DNA of 16,426 nucleotides from Bacteroidia bacterium (GCA_018679315.1 JAHHLF010000098.1:1-16426), one strand, 5' to 3'. Positions 8,024 through 15,701 are shown, counted from the stretch's first letter. Notes: generated by a model from the sequence alone, not told the origin. Numbers and translations are program-made.

Positions 8024-8539
8024 ATGAAAGCTATTAACCGAAACTTCAGACTCCTGATCATAGTAATGATATTGCCAATTATAGCAGTAGCTCAAAATCC
8101 AGCTAATTCAGATTTCTGGCAGCGCGTAAATTTTGGTGGCGGTGTAGGTTTAAATTTTGGTAAGAATGCATTTAATATTGGATTGTCCCCTGCTGCGATC
8201 TACAGGGCGAGTGACTTTTATTCTGTCGGAGCAGGTCTCAACTTCAATTATTCTAAATTCGACGAAGCCGAGCTTACTGCGTACGGCGTCAGTTTCTTGA
8301 ATTATTTTAATCCCATACCACAGATCCAGCTTTCGGCAGAGTTTGACCAAATGCGTATCAATCGAAATTTCGATAATATTCTAAATGCTGATGATAATTA
8401 TTGGCTGCCAGCACTGCACATAGGTGTGGGATATGGTTCACGAAATTTTGTCTTTGGAATACGTTATGATGTACTCTACGACGATAGAAGAAGTATTTAT
8501 GCAGATCCATGGTCTCCTTTTGTCCGGATCTATTTTTAG
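8024..8539 (+). CDS. Small outer-membrane beta-barrel-like protein, function unknown
   Basis: The 171-residue product has a clear Sec signal peptide (basic start, hydrophobic core to about residue 21, likely cleavage after AVA at 21-23). The mature part is rich in Gly, Asn, Tyr and Phe with alternating polar and nonpolar residues (GGGVGLNFG, VGAGLNFNY, HIGVGYGSRNFVFGI). It ends in a C-terminal phenylalanine, as outer-membrane barrels do. An outer-membrane location is inferred. I recall database relatives beside sucA carrying the name alpha-ketoglutarate decarboxylase, but nothing here supports an enzyme: there is no ThDP motif and the protein is far too short. The gene diverges from sucA, and its TAG stop overlaps the TAA of the convergent gene at 8536. 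Confidence 0.8.
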   Translation: MKAINRNFRLLIIVMILPIIAVAQNPANSDFWQRVNFGGGVGLNFGKNAFNIGLSPAAIYRASDFYSVGAGLNFNYSKFDEAELTAYGVSFLNYFNPIPQIQLSAEFDQMRINRNFDNILNADDNYWLPALHIGVGYGSRNFVFGIRYDVLYDDRRSIYADPWSPFVRIYF

Positions 8540-8898
8540 GGTTTGTAATTCGTTTTAAGCCAGACTTTTTGCCACTCGCGTTTAAGAACCATGAAGGCAA
8601 TATGCTCTGCGATTTCCACCGCATCATTCTCCTTGATATTTCGATAGGCATGTTCGGGTATGTCTACTATGTACATCAGATTTAAGAAGTCCGAAAACCT
8701 CTCTAATAAAAGGAAGTAGATCTTTTCTCTAAGCAAGGCAAAAAAATCTTCCGGAGTTATATGCAAAGGTGCATCTAGCGGAAAATAGGCCATATGAAAA
8801 TCCTTATTGATCTGTCTGATCAATTTGGAATACAATTGAACCGACGCTGCATATTGTAACAGCGAATGACAATTGGAGAATTGCGGCACCTTGCTCAT
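8536..8898 (-). CDS. Small conserved-looking hypothetical protein
   Basis: I do not recognise this 120-residue protein. It has no signal peptide or membrane span. It looks alpha-helical and rich in Leu, Phe, Tyr and Lys/Arg, with a central segment around EDFFALLREKIYFLLLERF and a basic C-terminus. It follows the amidohydrolase gene after 17 bp and is probably the last gene of that operon. A purine-rich GAAGGGGA directly abuts the ATG. This is unusual for this genome and too close for ideal Shine-Dalgarno spacing, so a start at the GTG three codons later is an alternative. The stop overlaps the convergent gene's stop by sharing bases 8536-8539. Confidence 0.7.
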   Translation of the reverse strand: MSKVPQFSNCHSLLQYAASVQLYSKLIRQINKDFHMAYFPLDAPLHITPEDFFALLREKIYFLLLERFSDFLNLMYIVDIPEHAYRNIKENDAVEIAEHIAFMVLKREWQKVWLKTNYKP

Positions 8899-8915
8899 TC
8901 CCCTTCAAGAATTAA

Positions 8916-10190
8916 TTACTTTTTATAAATAACACCGTCCTTCATGACGAAGTTCACATCCTTTAATACACTAATGCTCTCGAGTGGATCCCCCGTGACT
9001 GCGATTATATCAGCCAGGTAGCCTTTCTTTAGCTGACCCAACGTATCTCCCATCCCCAACAACATAGAATTGGTGATCGTTGCTGAACGCAATGCTTCGA
9101 TCGCAGGCATACCTGCCTCTACCATATACCCAAACTCATCGGCATTTTCGCCGTGCGGAAATACACCGGCATCTGTACCAAAAGCAATAGGCACCCCTCT
9201 CTTATACGCTTTTGCAAAAGTATCTTGGATGATTGGGCCTATTTCTCGGGCCTTTTTCGCAACAACTTCAGGGAAATATCCTGGTTTTTTTGCATTCTCA
9301 GCCACCTTCTTTCCTGCAGAAATAGTTGGAACCATGTACGCGTCGTACTGTTTCATAAGATCCATGGTCTCCTCACTCATAAAGGTACCATGCTCAATAG
9401 TTTTAATGCCTCCTTTCACTGCCCGCTGCATACCCTCGTCTCCATGAGCATGTGCTGCTGTCAGCATGCCATAATCTTTTGCAGTATCTGTAATGGCTTT
9501 TATTTCCTCGATCGTGAACTGAGGATTCCTTCCGCTTTTGGCTACACTTAACACACCTCCCGTTGCGGTGATCTTAATACAATCTGAGCCATCCTTATAT
9601 CGTTGTCTGACTGCTTTTTTCCCATCTTCAGGAGAATTCACTACGCCTTGTTTCGGGCCCGGATCGCCCATCCATATTTTCTTATGTCCATTGGTTGGAT
9701 CGGCATGACCCCCTGTTGTCGCAAGGGATTTACCGGCAGTAAAAATTCGGGGCCCTTTGACATAACCCTTATTTATGGCATTGCGAAGTGCGATATTGAC
9801 GCCACTTCCCCCAAGATCCCTTACTGTGGTAAAACCTGCAACCAACGTTTTCTCTGCATAAATGGTTGAGCGAAGTGCTACATCAGCCTCATTCAACGTA
9901 AAGGATTCAATATACCTGGTCGGACTGGATTGACCTTCAATATGAACATGCATATCGATAAAACCCGGCAATATGGTCTTGTCCTTTAGGTCGATCACTT
10001 TTGCACCCTCACTTGCCTCTACAAATCCATCTTGAATTGCAGTTATACTTTTACCGGTTACTATTATGGTTTTCTGATTCAATTTCTTTCCGGTTTCCAC
10101 ATCCAGAATGGTTCCACAGTGCAAATATGTCTCCTGAGCGTTCAGTGCAACTATAAAGACAGTACATAAGGTTACTAGTATTGATCTCAT
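8916..10190 (-). CDS. Secreted amidohydrolase, Xaa-Pro dipeptidase/imidazolonepropionase-like
   Basis: The product is a 424-residue metal-dependent TIM-barrel hydrolase. The binuclear metal site is complete: H81 and H83 in DMHVH, K206 in the IKITATGG segment (likely carbamylated), H247 (AAHAH), H267 in IEHGT and D340 in FGTDAG. Studied relatives include peptidases that cleave Xaa-Pro or Xaa-Arg/Lys dipeptides, so an amide or peptide substrate is likely but unproven. ATG 10190 is preferred over 10238: it starts a clean Sec signal peptide ending near ALNAQ (15-19), and it begins ten bases after the full-length galE frame ends. Export to the periplasm is expected. It belongs to the minus-strand operon downstream of the sugar genes, with no obvious metabolic link to them. 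Confidence 0.88.
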   Translation of the reverse strand: MRSILVTLCTVFIVALNAQETYLHCGTILDVETGKKLNQKTIIVTGKSITAIQDGFVEASEGAKVIDLKDKTILPGFIDMHVHIEGQSSPTRYIESFTLNEADVALRSTIYAEKTLVAGFTTVRDLGGSGVNIALRNAINKGYVKGPRIFTAGKSLATTGGHADPTNGHKKIWMGDPGPKQGVVNSPEDGKKAVRQRYKDGSDCIKITATGGVLSVAKSGRNPQFTIEEIKAITDTAKDYGMLTAAHAHGDEGMQRAVKGGIKTIEHGTFMSEETMDLMKQYDAYMVPTISAGKKVAENAKKPGYFPEVVAKKAREIGPIIQDTFAKAYKRGVPIAFGTDAGVFPHGENADEFGYMVEAGMPAIEALRSATITNSMLLGMGDTLGQLKKGYLADIIAVTGDPLESISVLKDVNFVMKDGVIYKK

Positions 10191-10200
10191 TGGTTCGTTT

Positions 10201-11220
10201 TTATATATTCCTGATCTTTTGTTCCCATTTCCAGGCATCCCGCATGGCTTCGTCCAGATTCATTTCAGCTTTCCATCCCAGCACTTCATTTGCCTTGGTT
10301 GTATCGGCATAAGCACTTATAACATCGCCCGGCCTTCTATCAACTATCTTGTATTATAATTTTTGTCCTGATACACGTTCAAAACTTTGAATGACTTCTA
10401 AAACAGAATTTCCTGCACCCGTACCAATATTGAATACTTCGTAATTCTCTTTTTGTTTCGATTCGATCAATCTTTGCAAGGCAACGACATGTGCCTTAGC
10501 CAGATCTACTACGTGTATATAGTCTCTTATACAAGTTCCATCGGGAGTAGGATAATCATTTCCGAAAACAGAGAGTTCATCCCGTATCCCAGCAGCCGTT
10601 TGGGTGATAAAAGGCACCAGATTGGCAGGAACCCCTAGAGGTAATTCTCCTAAATTAGTGCTCGGATGAGCACCAATTGGATTAAAATATCGAAGGGAAA
10701 TGGCATGTAAGTCTGACGAAATCCGACATGAATCCCGGATGATCTCTTCGCCAATTTGCTTGGTATTTCCGTATGGCGATTCTGCAGATTTAACTTTGGA
10801 AGATTCTGTTATTGGTAGCACATCTGCTTGGCCGTATACCGTACAGGAACTACTGAATATAAAATTTTGTTTTTGTAAGCCCGATAGAAACTGAAGAATA
10901 TAAACAAGTGTCCCTAAATTGTTTTCATAATAAAGTAGAGGCTTCTCAACACTTTCACCAACGGCCTTTGATGCTGCGAAGTGAATAACTCCGGTCAGAT
11001 CCGAATGCTCATTAAAAAATGAGCGGACTTTTTCTTTTTCCCTAAGGTCTATTTTGTAAAAAAGGGGTTCCTTGCCAGTAATCGCTTTTATTCCTTTCAG
11101 CACTTCTTCAGAAGCATTGGAACAATCATCTATTATGATCACTTCAAAACCTGCCTGTTGTAGCTCTACTGCTGTATGAGATCCGATGAACCCGAGGCCT
11201 CCTGTAACTAATATCTTCAT
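10201..11220 (-). pseudogene. galE: UDP-glucose 4-epimerase interrupted by an in-frame stop
   Basis: GalE interconverts UDP-glucose and UDP-galactose, supplying galactose units for envelope polysaccharide. The N-terminal NAD site GGLGFIG (7-13), the catalytic serine region SSSCTVYG (123-130) and the YxxxK pair Y150/K154 are intact. At codon 289 (10354-10356) there is a TAA. In the same frame 50 more sense codons follow to a second TAA at 10201-10203, and they read as a normal GalE C-terminus: RRPGD at 295-299, then an ADTTKA...LGW segment. The restored length is 339, matching E. coli GalE (338). The 288-residue product would lack the Arg and Asp that contact UDP in E. coli (R292, D295), so it is probably inactive. 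A sequencing error or readthrough is possible. The gene starts three bases after the aminotransferase. Confidence 0.85.
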
Positions 11221-11223
11221 TTG

Positions 11224-12375
11224 CTATGTTAAAAAATCTCTGATGGTATCCGATATAAAAATCAATTGCTCCTCATCCAATTCGGTGTGCATGGGCAAAG
11301 AGATAACTTCTTCAACCAATCTGTTTGTGACTGGAAAATCCGCTTCCTTGTAACGTTCATCTGCATAGGCCTTTTGACGATGCAGCGGCACAGGATAGTA
11401 AATACCAAAAGGAATATCATTGTCTTTCAAATATTCGGCAAGTGCATCACGTCTGCCATTGGTAATTCTCAGGGTATATTGATGGAAAACATGGCAATCG
11501 CAAGAATCGCATATTACTTCACAACCACTAACCATTTTTGGGACGACCACCATATCTAATCCTCTGAAATTTTCGGAATAGAAACGAGCGGCTCGGCGTC
11601 TTGTTTCGCAATAGGAATCCAAATGAGGTAACTTAGCCTGAAGTACTGCTGCCTGTATAGAATCTAGTCTTGAGTTGACCCCAATAACGTCGTGATAATA
11701 ACGCCTGTACATCCCATGATTGACGATACCTCTGATATAATGGGCCAACTCATCATCATTTGTAAAAAGTGCGCCGCCATCGCCGTAGCATCCTAAATTT
11801 TTGGAAGGGAAAAAGGAAGTAGAACCCACATGGCTCATAGTGCCTGCTTTTTTCTTTTCCCCATTCAAAAAAGTATAGGTAGCACCTATTGCTTGCGCAT
11901 TATCTTCTATGATATATAACTTATACTTCTCAGCAATCTCTATGATACGCTCCATATTGGCACATTGACCAAAGAGATGGACTGGTACAATTGCCTTGGT
12001 TTTTGGGGTAATAGCTCGTTCAATTGCATCCGGATCAATATTGAATGTATCTTCTTCTACATCTACCAAAACAGGGGTAAGTTGCAAGAGTCCGATCACT
12101 TCAACCGTGGCCGCAAAAGTGAAATCGGCTGTGATCACTTCATCACCAGGCTGTAAATTCAATCCCATCATGGCAATTTGAAGTGCATCCGTACCATTAG
12201 CACATGGAATCACATGTTTTATGCCTAAATAGTGTTCAAGGGAAGCCTGAAATTCATGGACTTTCGGCCCATTGATGAAGGTAGCTGATTGCAGGATGGA
12301 ATCTATGGATGCATTAATCTCTTCCTTAATATCCTCATACTGACGGATGAGGTCTACCATTTGAATTTTCCGCAT
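11224..12375 (-). CDS. DegT/DnrJ/EryC1 family PLP-dependent sugar aminotransferase, WbpE-like
   Basis: The enzyme transfers an amino group to a nucleotide-linked keto-sugar for surface polysaccharide. The 383-residue protein has the PLP lysine K192 in FFPSKNLGCYGDGGA, the cofactor-contacting D158 in IEDNAQAIGA, and the GVNSRLD and SLPMH segments of the family. It most resembles WbpE-type enzymes (3-amino sugar formation on UDP-linked glucuronate derivatives) from memory of motif wording, so the exact substrate is open. A short insertion before the HVFHQYTL strand holds C285, C289, C292, C294 and H295, a possible metal site. It heads the operon with galE three bases behind. The promoter-like upstream sequence contains G7 and T7 runs. 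Nearby waaA supports an envelope role. Confidence 0.9.
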   Translation of the reverse strand: MRKIQMVDLIRQYEDIKEEINASIDSILQSATFINGPKVHEFQASLEHYLGIKHVIPCANGTDALQIAMMGLNLQPGDEVITADFTFAATVEVIGLLQLTPVLVDVEEDTFNIDPDAIERAITPKTKAIVPVHLFGQCANMERIIEIAEKYKLYIIEDNAQAIGATYTFLNGEKKKAGTMSHVGSTSFFPSKNLGCYGDGGALFTNDDELAHYIRGIVNHGMYRRYYHDVIGVNSRLDSIQAAVLQAKLPHLDSYCETRRRAARFYSENFRGLDMVVVPKMVSGCEVICDSCDCHVFHQYTLRITNGRRDALAEYLKDNDIPFGIYYPVPLHRQKAYADERYKEADFPVTNRLVEEVISLPMHTELDEEQLIFISDTIRDFLT

Positions 12376-12392
12376 ACGACAAGCTTATGAAA

Positions 12393-12420
12393 CAATATTA
12401 CAAAAAAAGCCCCCCCTCAA
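12393..12420 (-). promoter_or_regulatory. Candidate promoter of the aminotransferase-galE operon with homopolymer spacer
   Basis: On the minus strand, TTG (12418-12420) is followed by 17 bases and then TAATATTG (12393-12400). This fits TTG-N17-23-TAnnTTTG with one mismatch. The spacer consists of A, seven G, C, seven T and G, so slippage in either run would change the spacing. The -7 box ends 17 bases before the ATG, leaving a leader of roughly ten bases. Confidence 0.45.
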
Positions 12421-12469
12421 CAATCATTTGAACAAAGAAGTGTAATTTAGCTTGAAACGGTAACAGGCA

Positions 12470-13705
12470 GTGTTATTTTTCTATCAAATTGGCCTTCATA
12501 TCAGCACTGTTTTTATCAGAGTTGCTGCTCTTTTTAATGTAAAGATCCGGCAATTTATAAGAGGCCAAAAAGGCCTTTTTGAAGCCCTTCAAAGTTCATT
12601 GGATCCGGCCAAACCAGTGATCTGGATGCATGCAGCATCACTGGGAGAATATGAACAGGGTCTCCCACTCTTATCAAAAATTAAAAAGGAGTTTCCGGCA
12701 TATCAGGTGTTGTTAACTTTCTTTTCTCCTTCAGGATATGAGGTGAAGAAAGATAGCACACCGGCAGATTTAGTGAGCTACTTACCCCTGGATACATTAT
12801 CAAACACCAGGCGATTTTTAGAAGTGGTAGATCCAAAGATTGCCCTCTTTATTAAGTATGAGATTTGGCCTAATTTCTTTAAGGAAATTGAAAATAGGAA
12901 CATTCCACTATTTCTAATTTCGGCACGCTTCAAACCGGATCAGATCTATTTCAAATGGTATGGAAGTATGATGAAATCGGCTTTAAAACGGGTGAAACAT
13001 TTCTTCGCGCAGGATGAGCAATCCATATCCTTATTGGCAGGCATCGGTATCGATCAAACAACACTAAGCGGAGATACAAGGTTTGATCGGGTGTCGACGA
13101 TTGCACAAAGAGATAATGAACTCCTTTTTATGAGAAGGTTCAAAGAAGGCCGATTTTGTGTGGTTGCCGGCAGCACCTGGCCACAGGATGAAGATCTTAT
13201 TGTGAAGTACATAGACCAAGGTTCTGATTCCATGAAATATGTGCTGGTGCCTCACGACATAGATCCGGATTCCTGCGACGACCTGGTTAAAAGAATACGT
13301 AAAAAAACTGTAAAATTGAGCAAGATGGTCCTGGAAGAAATAGAAGATTACCAGGTTCTTATCATTGACAAAATTGGCCTTTTAACTAAGATATATAGCT
13401 ATGCAGATCTTGCTTATGTCGGGGGAGGATTTGCAACCGGGCTGCACAATACCCTGGAGCCGGCGGTCTTTGGTATACCCATCATAATTGGGCCAAAATA
13501 CCAAGGGTTTAAGGAAGCAGAAGATATGGTAGCACTTCAGGGAATACGTTCTATTAAGCGATTTGAAGAGCTTAAAGACTGCATAGATCTCTATTATTCC
13601 AAAGGGGAAGTTAGACAAAAGGCAGGATTCATCAATGAATCCTATGTAAAGAAAAATCAAGGGGCCAGCGTCCGTATTATGGAGCACTTACGTACATTAC
13701 TTTAG
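12470..13705 (+). CDS. waaA: 3-deoxy-D-manno-octulosonic acid (Kdo) transferase
   Basis: WaaA (KdtA) adds Kdo from CMP-Kdo to the lipid A precursor at the inner membrane, an early and normally essential step of lipopolysaccharide assembly. The 411-residue protein starts with a hydrophobic helix (about 1-23). The N-terminal domain has HAASLGEYEQG with E60, equivalent to the proposed catalytic glutamate, then FFSPSGYE, YEIWPN (130-135) and ISARFK. The C-terminal GT-B domain has GDTRFDR (201-207), GSTWPQDE (234-241) and the donor-site pattern YVGGGF...HNTLEP (316-331). The start is GTG: an in-frame TAA lies nine bases before it, and homologues begin with the same LFxYxIG pattern. It diverges from the aminotransferase operon. 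Confidence 0.95.
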   Translation: MLFFYQIGLHISTVFIRVAALFNVKIRQFIRGQKGLFEALQSSLDPAKPVIWMHAASLGEYEQGLPLLSKIKKEFPAYQVLLTFFSPSGYEVKKDSTPADLVSYLPLDTLSNTRRFLEVVDPKIALFIKYEIWPNFFKEIENRNIPLFLISARFKPDQIYFKWYGSMMKSALKRVKHFFAQDEQSISLLAGIGIDQTTLSGDTRFDRVSTIAQRDNELLFMRRFKEGRFCVVAGSTWPQDEDLIVKYIDQGSDSMKYVLVPHDIDPDSCDDLVKRIRKKTVKLSKMVLEEIEDYQVLIIDKIGLLTKIYSYADLAYVGGGFATGLHNTLEPAVFGIPIIIGPKYQGFKEAEDMVALQGIRSIKRFEELKDCIDLYYSKGEVRQKAGFINESYVKKNQGASVRIMEHLRTLL

Positions 13706-13728
13706 AATTAATGTAAGCCATTTTAAGA

Positions 13729-13950
13729 ATGCCCCGAATTATCACCATATTACTGGCAGCAATCTTGTTGTTAGGATGTAAACAAATATTTGATCAGAAG
13801 GAAGCAGGAGAAGATGAACCTGCCATTTCTTCGCCTTCTGAACAAAGGACAGATAGCTTGAGATTAAACCCGGCAAAGCGCGAACCTTTGAAATCTCCTT
13901 CCGATACACGTAAAAAGAAATTGGACACGCTGAAACCAGTGAGCACCTGA
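13729..13950 (+). CDS. Small lipoprotein, function unknown
   Basis: The 73-residue product has a lipoprotein signal peptide with lipobox LLGC, so C17 is the likely lipidated cysteine. The remaining 56 residues are low in complexity and rich in Lys, Glu, Ser, Pro and Thr, with no recognisable domain, and are probably disordered. It follows waaA by 23 bp and may be cotranscribed with it. An envelope location is inferred from the signal alone. Confidence 0.65.
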   Translation: MPRIITILLAAILLLGCKQIFDQKEAGEDEPAISSPSEQRTDSLRLNPAKREPLKSPSDTRKKKLDTLKPVST

Positions 13951-14005
13951 AGATCTTTCCAAGCGGTCTTATTTTTTTAGTAGATTTACTGAAACCCGCG
14001 ACTAC

Positions 14006-15349
14006 ATGGACAAAAAGATCTTTGGTATTTCAATTACGGCCGCCTTGGCCGGATTTTTATTTGGTTTTGATACAGTTGTAATTAGCGGTGCCAATCTTCC
14101 GATCAAGGAACTTTGGAATACGTCTCCCTGGTTTCATGGAACCTTTATCATGTCTATGGCCTTATGGGGTACTGTTGTGGGCTCCATTTTTGGGGGAATC
14201 CCTTGTGATTATTTCGGGAGAAAGAAGACGCTCTTCTGGATTGGGGTTCTATATTTTATTTCAGCTATGGGTTCTGCCGTGTCTCCTGACCCTTATATAT
14301 TTTCATTTTTCAGGTTTATCGGAGGCCTTGGTGTGGGCGCTTCCTCAGTAGCTGCTCCTATCTATATTTCTGAGATTTCTGCGTCTAAATATCGCGGTCG
14401 ACTCACAGCTATGTATCAATTCAATATTGTATTCGGGATATTTCTTGCTTTCATCTCCAATTATTTATTGAAAGGGTTTGATGGGGCAAATGACTGGCGA
14501 TGGATGCTGGGTGTAGAGTGTATTCCCGCTTTGATCTACACATTGTTGGTGATCAGAATACCAAACAGTCCAAGATGGCTTGTTACAAGGAAGAATGACG
14601 AAGCGCAAGCTTTAAAAACGATGGAATTCTTGTCTTCGAAAGAACATGCAATTGAAAAATTACAAGAAATCAAGGATGCTATGGCTGCTTCTTTAAGCAC
14701 GGAAAGATTATTTACTAAAGCGTATAGCAGACCCTTAATGCTCGCCTTTTTGCTCGCATTTTTTAATCAGCTTTCAGGGATCAATTTTGTACTCTACTAC
14801 GCTCCTGAAATTTTAGAACGCGCCGGATTAGCAGCCAAGGAATCGCTTTTTAGCTCCATCTCTATTGGCATCGTGAATTTGATATTCACACTAGTCGGTA
14901 TTCGATTGATCGATCATCTGGGCAGAAAACAACTAATGAAAATCGGGTCTATTGGATATATACTTAGCCTGGCACTAGTAGCCTGGTGTTTTTACAGCGG
15001 AGCAAGTTCCACCTTATTACTGATATTTATATTGGTATTCATTGCTTCTCATGCCATTGGACAAGGTGCCGTGATATGGGTTTTTATTTCCGAGATCTTT
15101 CCAAATAAAGTTAGAGCGTACGGTCAATCCTGGGGCACGGGTACTCATTGGGTATTTGCCGCACTGATCACCTTGGTTACCCCCATATTTCTGGATGCGG
15201 ACAAGGGCATATTCAGAGACAATCCCTGGCCCATATTTTTGTTTTTCTCACTAATGATGGTGCTGCAATTGCTCTGGGTTCTCTTCATAATGCCCGAAAC
15301 AAAGGGCGTTTCGCTGGAAGAGCTTGAAAAACGGATGAGAAGGGATTAA
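14006..15349 (+). CDS. MFS sugar transporter (sugar porter family, probable sugar/H+ symporter)
   Basis: The 447-residue protein is an inner-membrane sugar porter with the expected 12 membrane helices. Family signatures appear in order: GFLFGFDTVVISG in helix 1 (16-28), DYFGRKK in the helix 2-3 loop (68-74), the PIYISE...RGR signature after helix 4, PNSPRWLV before the central loop, NQLSGINFVLYYAP in helix 7, DHLGRK between helices 8 and 9, and the closing PETKG before a short cytoplasmic tail. This is the family of the XylE, GalP and AraE proton symporters. The substrate is most likely a monosaccharide, but which one cannot be read from the motifs. It lies downstream of the small lipoprotein and upstream of a secreted carbohydrate-binding-like protein. 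Confidence 0.93.
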   Translation: MDKKIFGISITAALAGFLFGFDTVVISGANLPIKELWNTSPWFHGTFIMSMALWGTVVGSIFGGIPCDYFGRKKTLFWIGVLYFISAMGSAVSPDPYIFSFFRFIGGLGVGASSVAAPIYISEISASKYRGRLTAMYQFNIVFGIFLAFISNYLLKGFDGANDWRWMLGVECIPALIYTLLVIRIPNSPRWLVTRKNDEAQALKTMEFLSSKEHAIEKLQEIKDAMAASLSTERLFTKAYSRPLMLAFLLAFFNQLSGINFVLYYAPEILERAGLAAKESLFSSISIGIVNLIFTLVGIRLIDHLGRKQLMKIGSIGYILSLALVAWCFYSGASSTLLLIFILVFIASHAIGQGAVIWVFISEIFPNKVRAYGQSWGTGTHWVFAALITLVTPIFLDADKGIFRDNPWPIFLFFSLMMVLQLLWVLFIMPETKGVSLEELEKRMRRD

Positions 15350-15450
15350 TTTGGCGTTTATCCGTAGCTTTCGTCTCTTGGTCGATTTGGCAGCTTCCAT
15401 AGAGTAGATTTTCCAAATATTCCGTACATTGAAGCAAACTATATGGAAAA

Positions 15451-15579
15451 ATGGATAGTCACATCAATTTAGGAACTAAGTTCCTCAATGGCTTTTTGAG
15501 TTTGATGATCGTCGTTTTGGTATTGATCCTTGCGGCCGTAGTAGTCACTCTACTCCTTGCAGTCTTAGGAATCGTATAA
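15451..15579 (+). CDS. Candidate 42-residue single-span membrane peptide
   Basis: An ATG at 15451 opens a 42-codon frame ending in TAA at 15577-15579. The first 12 residues are polar (MDSHINLGTKFL), followed by an almost uninterrupted hydrophobic stretch of Leu, Val, Ile and Ala to the end (about 14-42), long enough to span the membrane. The sequence before the ATG is purine-rich (GGAAAA). A 15-bp palindrome (AGGAACT-A-AGTTCCT, 15471-15485) lies within its first codons. No homologue comes to mind. Real translation is plausible but not proven, since a hydrophobic frame this short can arise by chance. Confidence 0.5.
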   Translation: MDSHINLGTKFLNGFLSLMIVVLVLILAAVVVTLLLAVLGIV

Positions 15580-15684
15580 TTATTTCTCGGACTCTTCTTA
15601 TACTCATAAATAGCAATCTACAATTATCATTGCATCGAATCGGATTTACCCGAAGGCATTCTTATACCCATAGAACAGGAATAC

Positions 15685-15701
15685 TCCGAAGTATATTCGA
15701 A
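15685..15701. repeat. Near copy (15/17) of the palindrome at 7978-7994
   Basis: TCCGAAGTATATTCGAA differs from TTCGAAGTATCTTCGAA at positions 2 and 11, and both differences weaken the inverted repeat. It lies in the intergenic stretch upstream of the secreted-protein gene. A 15/17 match is unlikely by chance in a window this size, although it was found after the fact. Confidence 0.35.

Noticed and set aside
10191..10238. Longer amidohydrolase start at 10238
   Set aside because: It would place 16 polar residues before a clean signal peptide and overlap the full-length galE reading frame. ATG 10190 gives a normal exported protein and a 10-bp gap.
15471..15485. Perfect palindrome AGGAACT-A-AGTTCCT
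   Set aside because: About one such 7-bp-arm palindrome per spacing is expected by chance in 16 kb. This one falls inside a candidate coding frame with no second copy, so it is not called a separate site.
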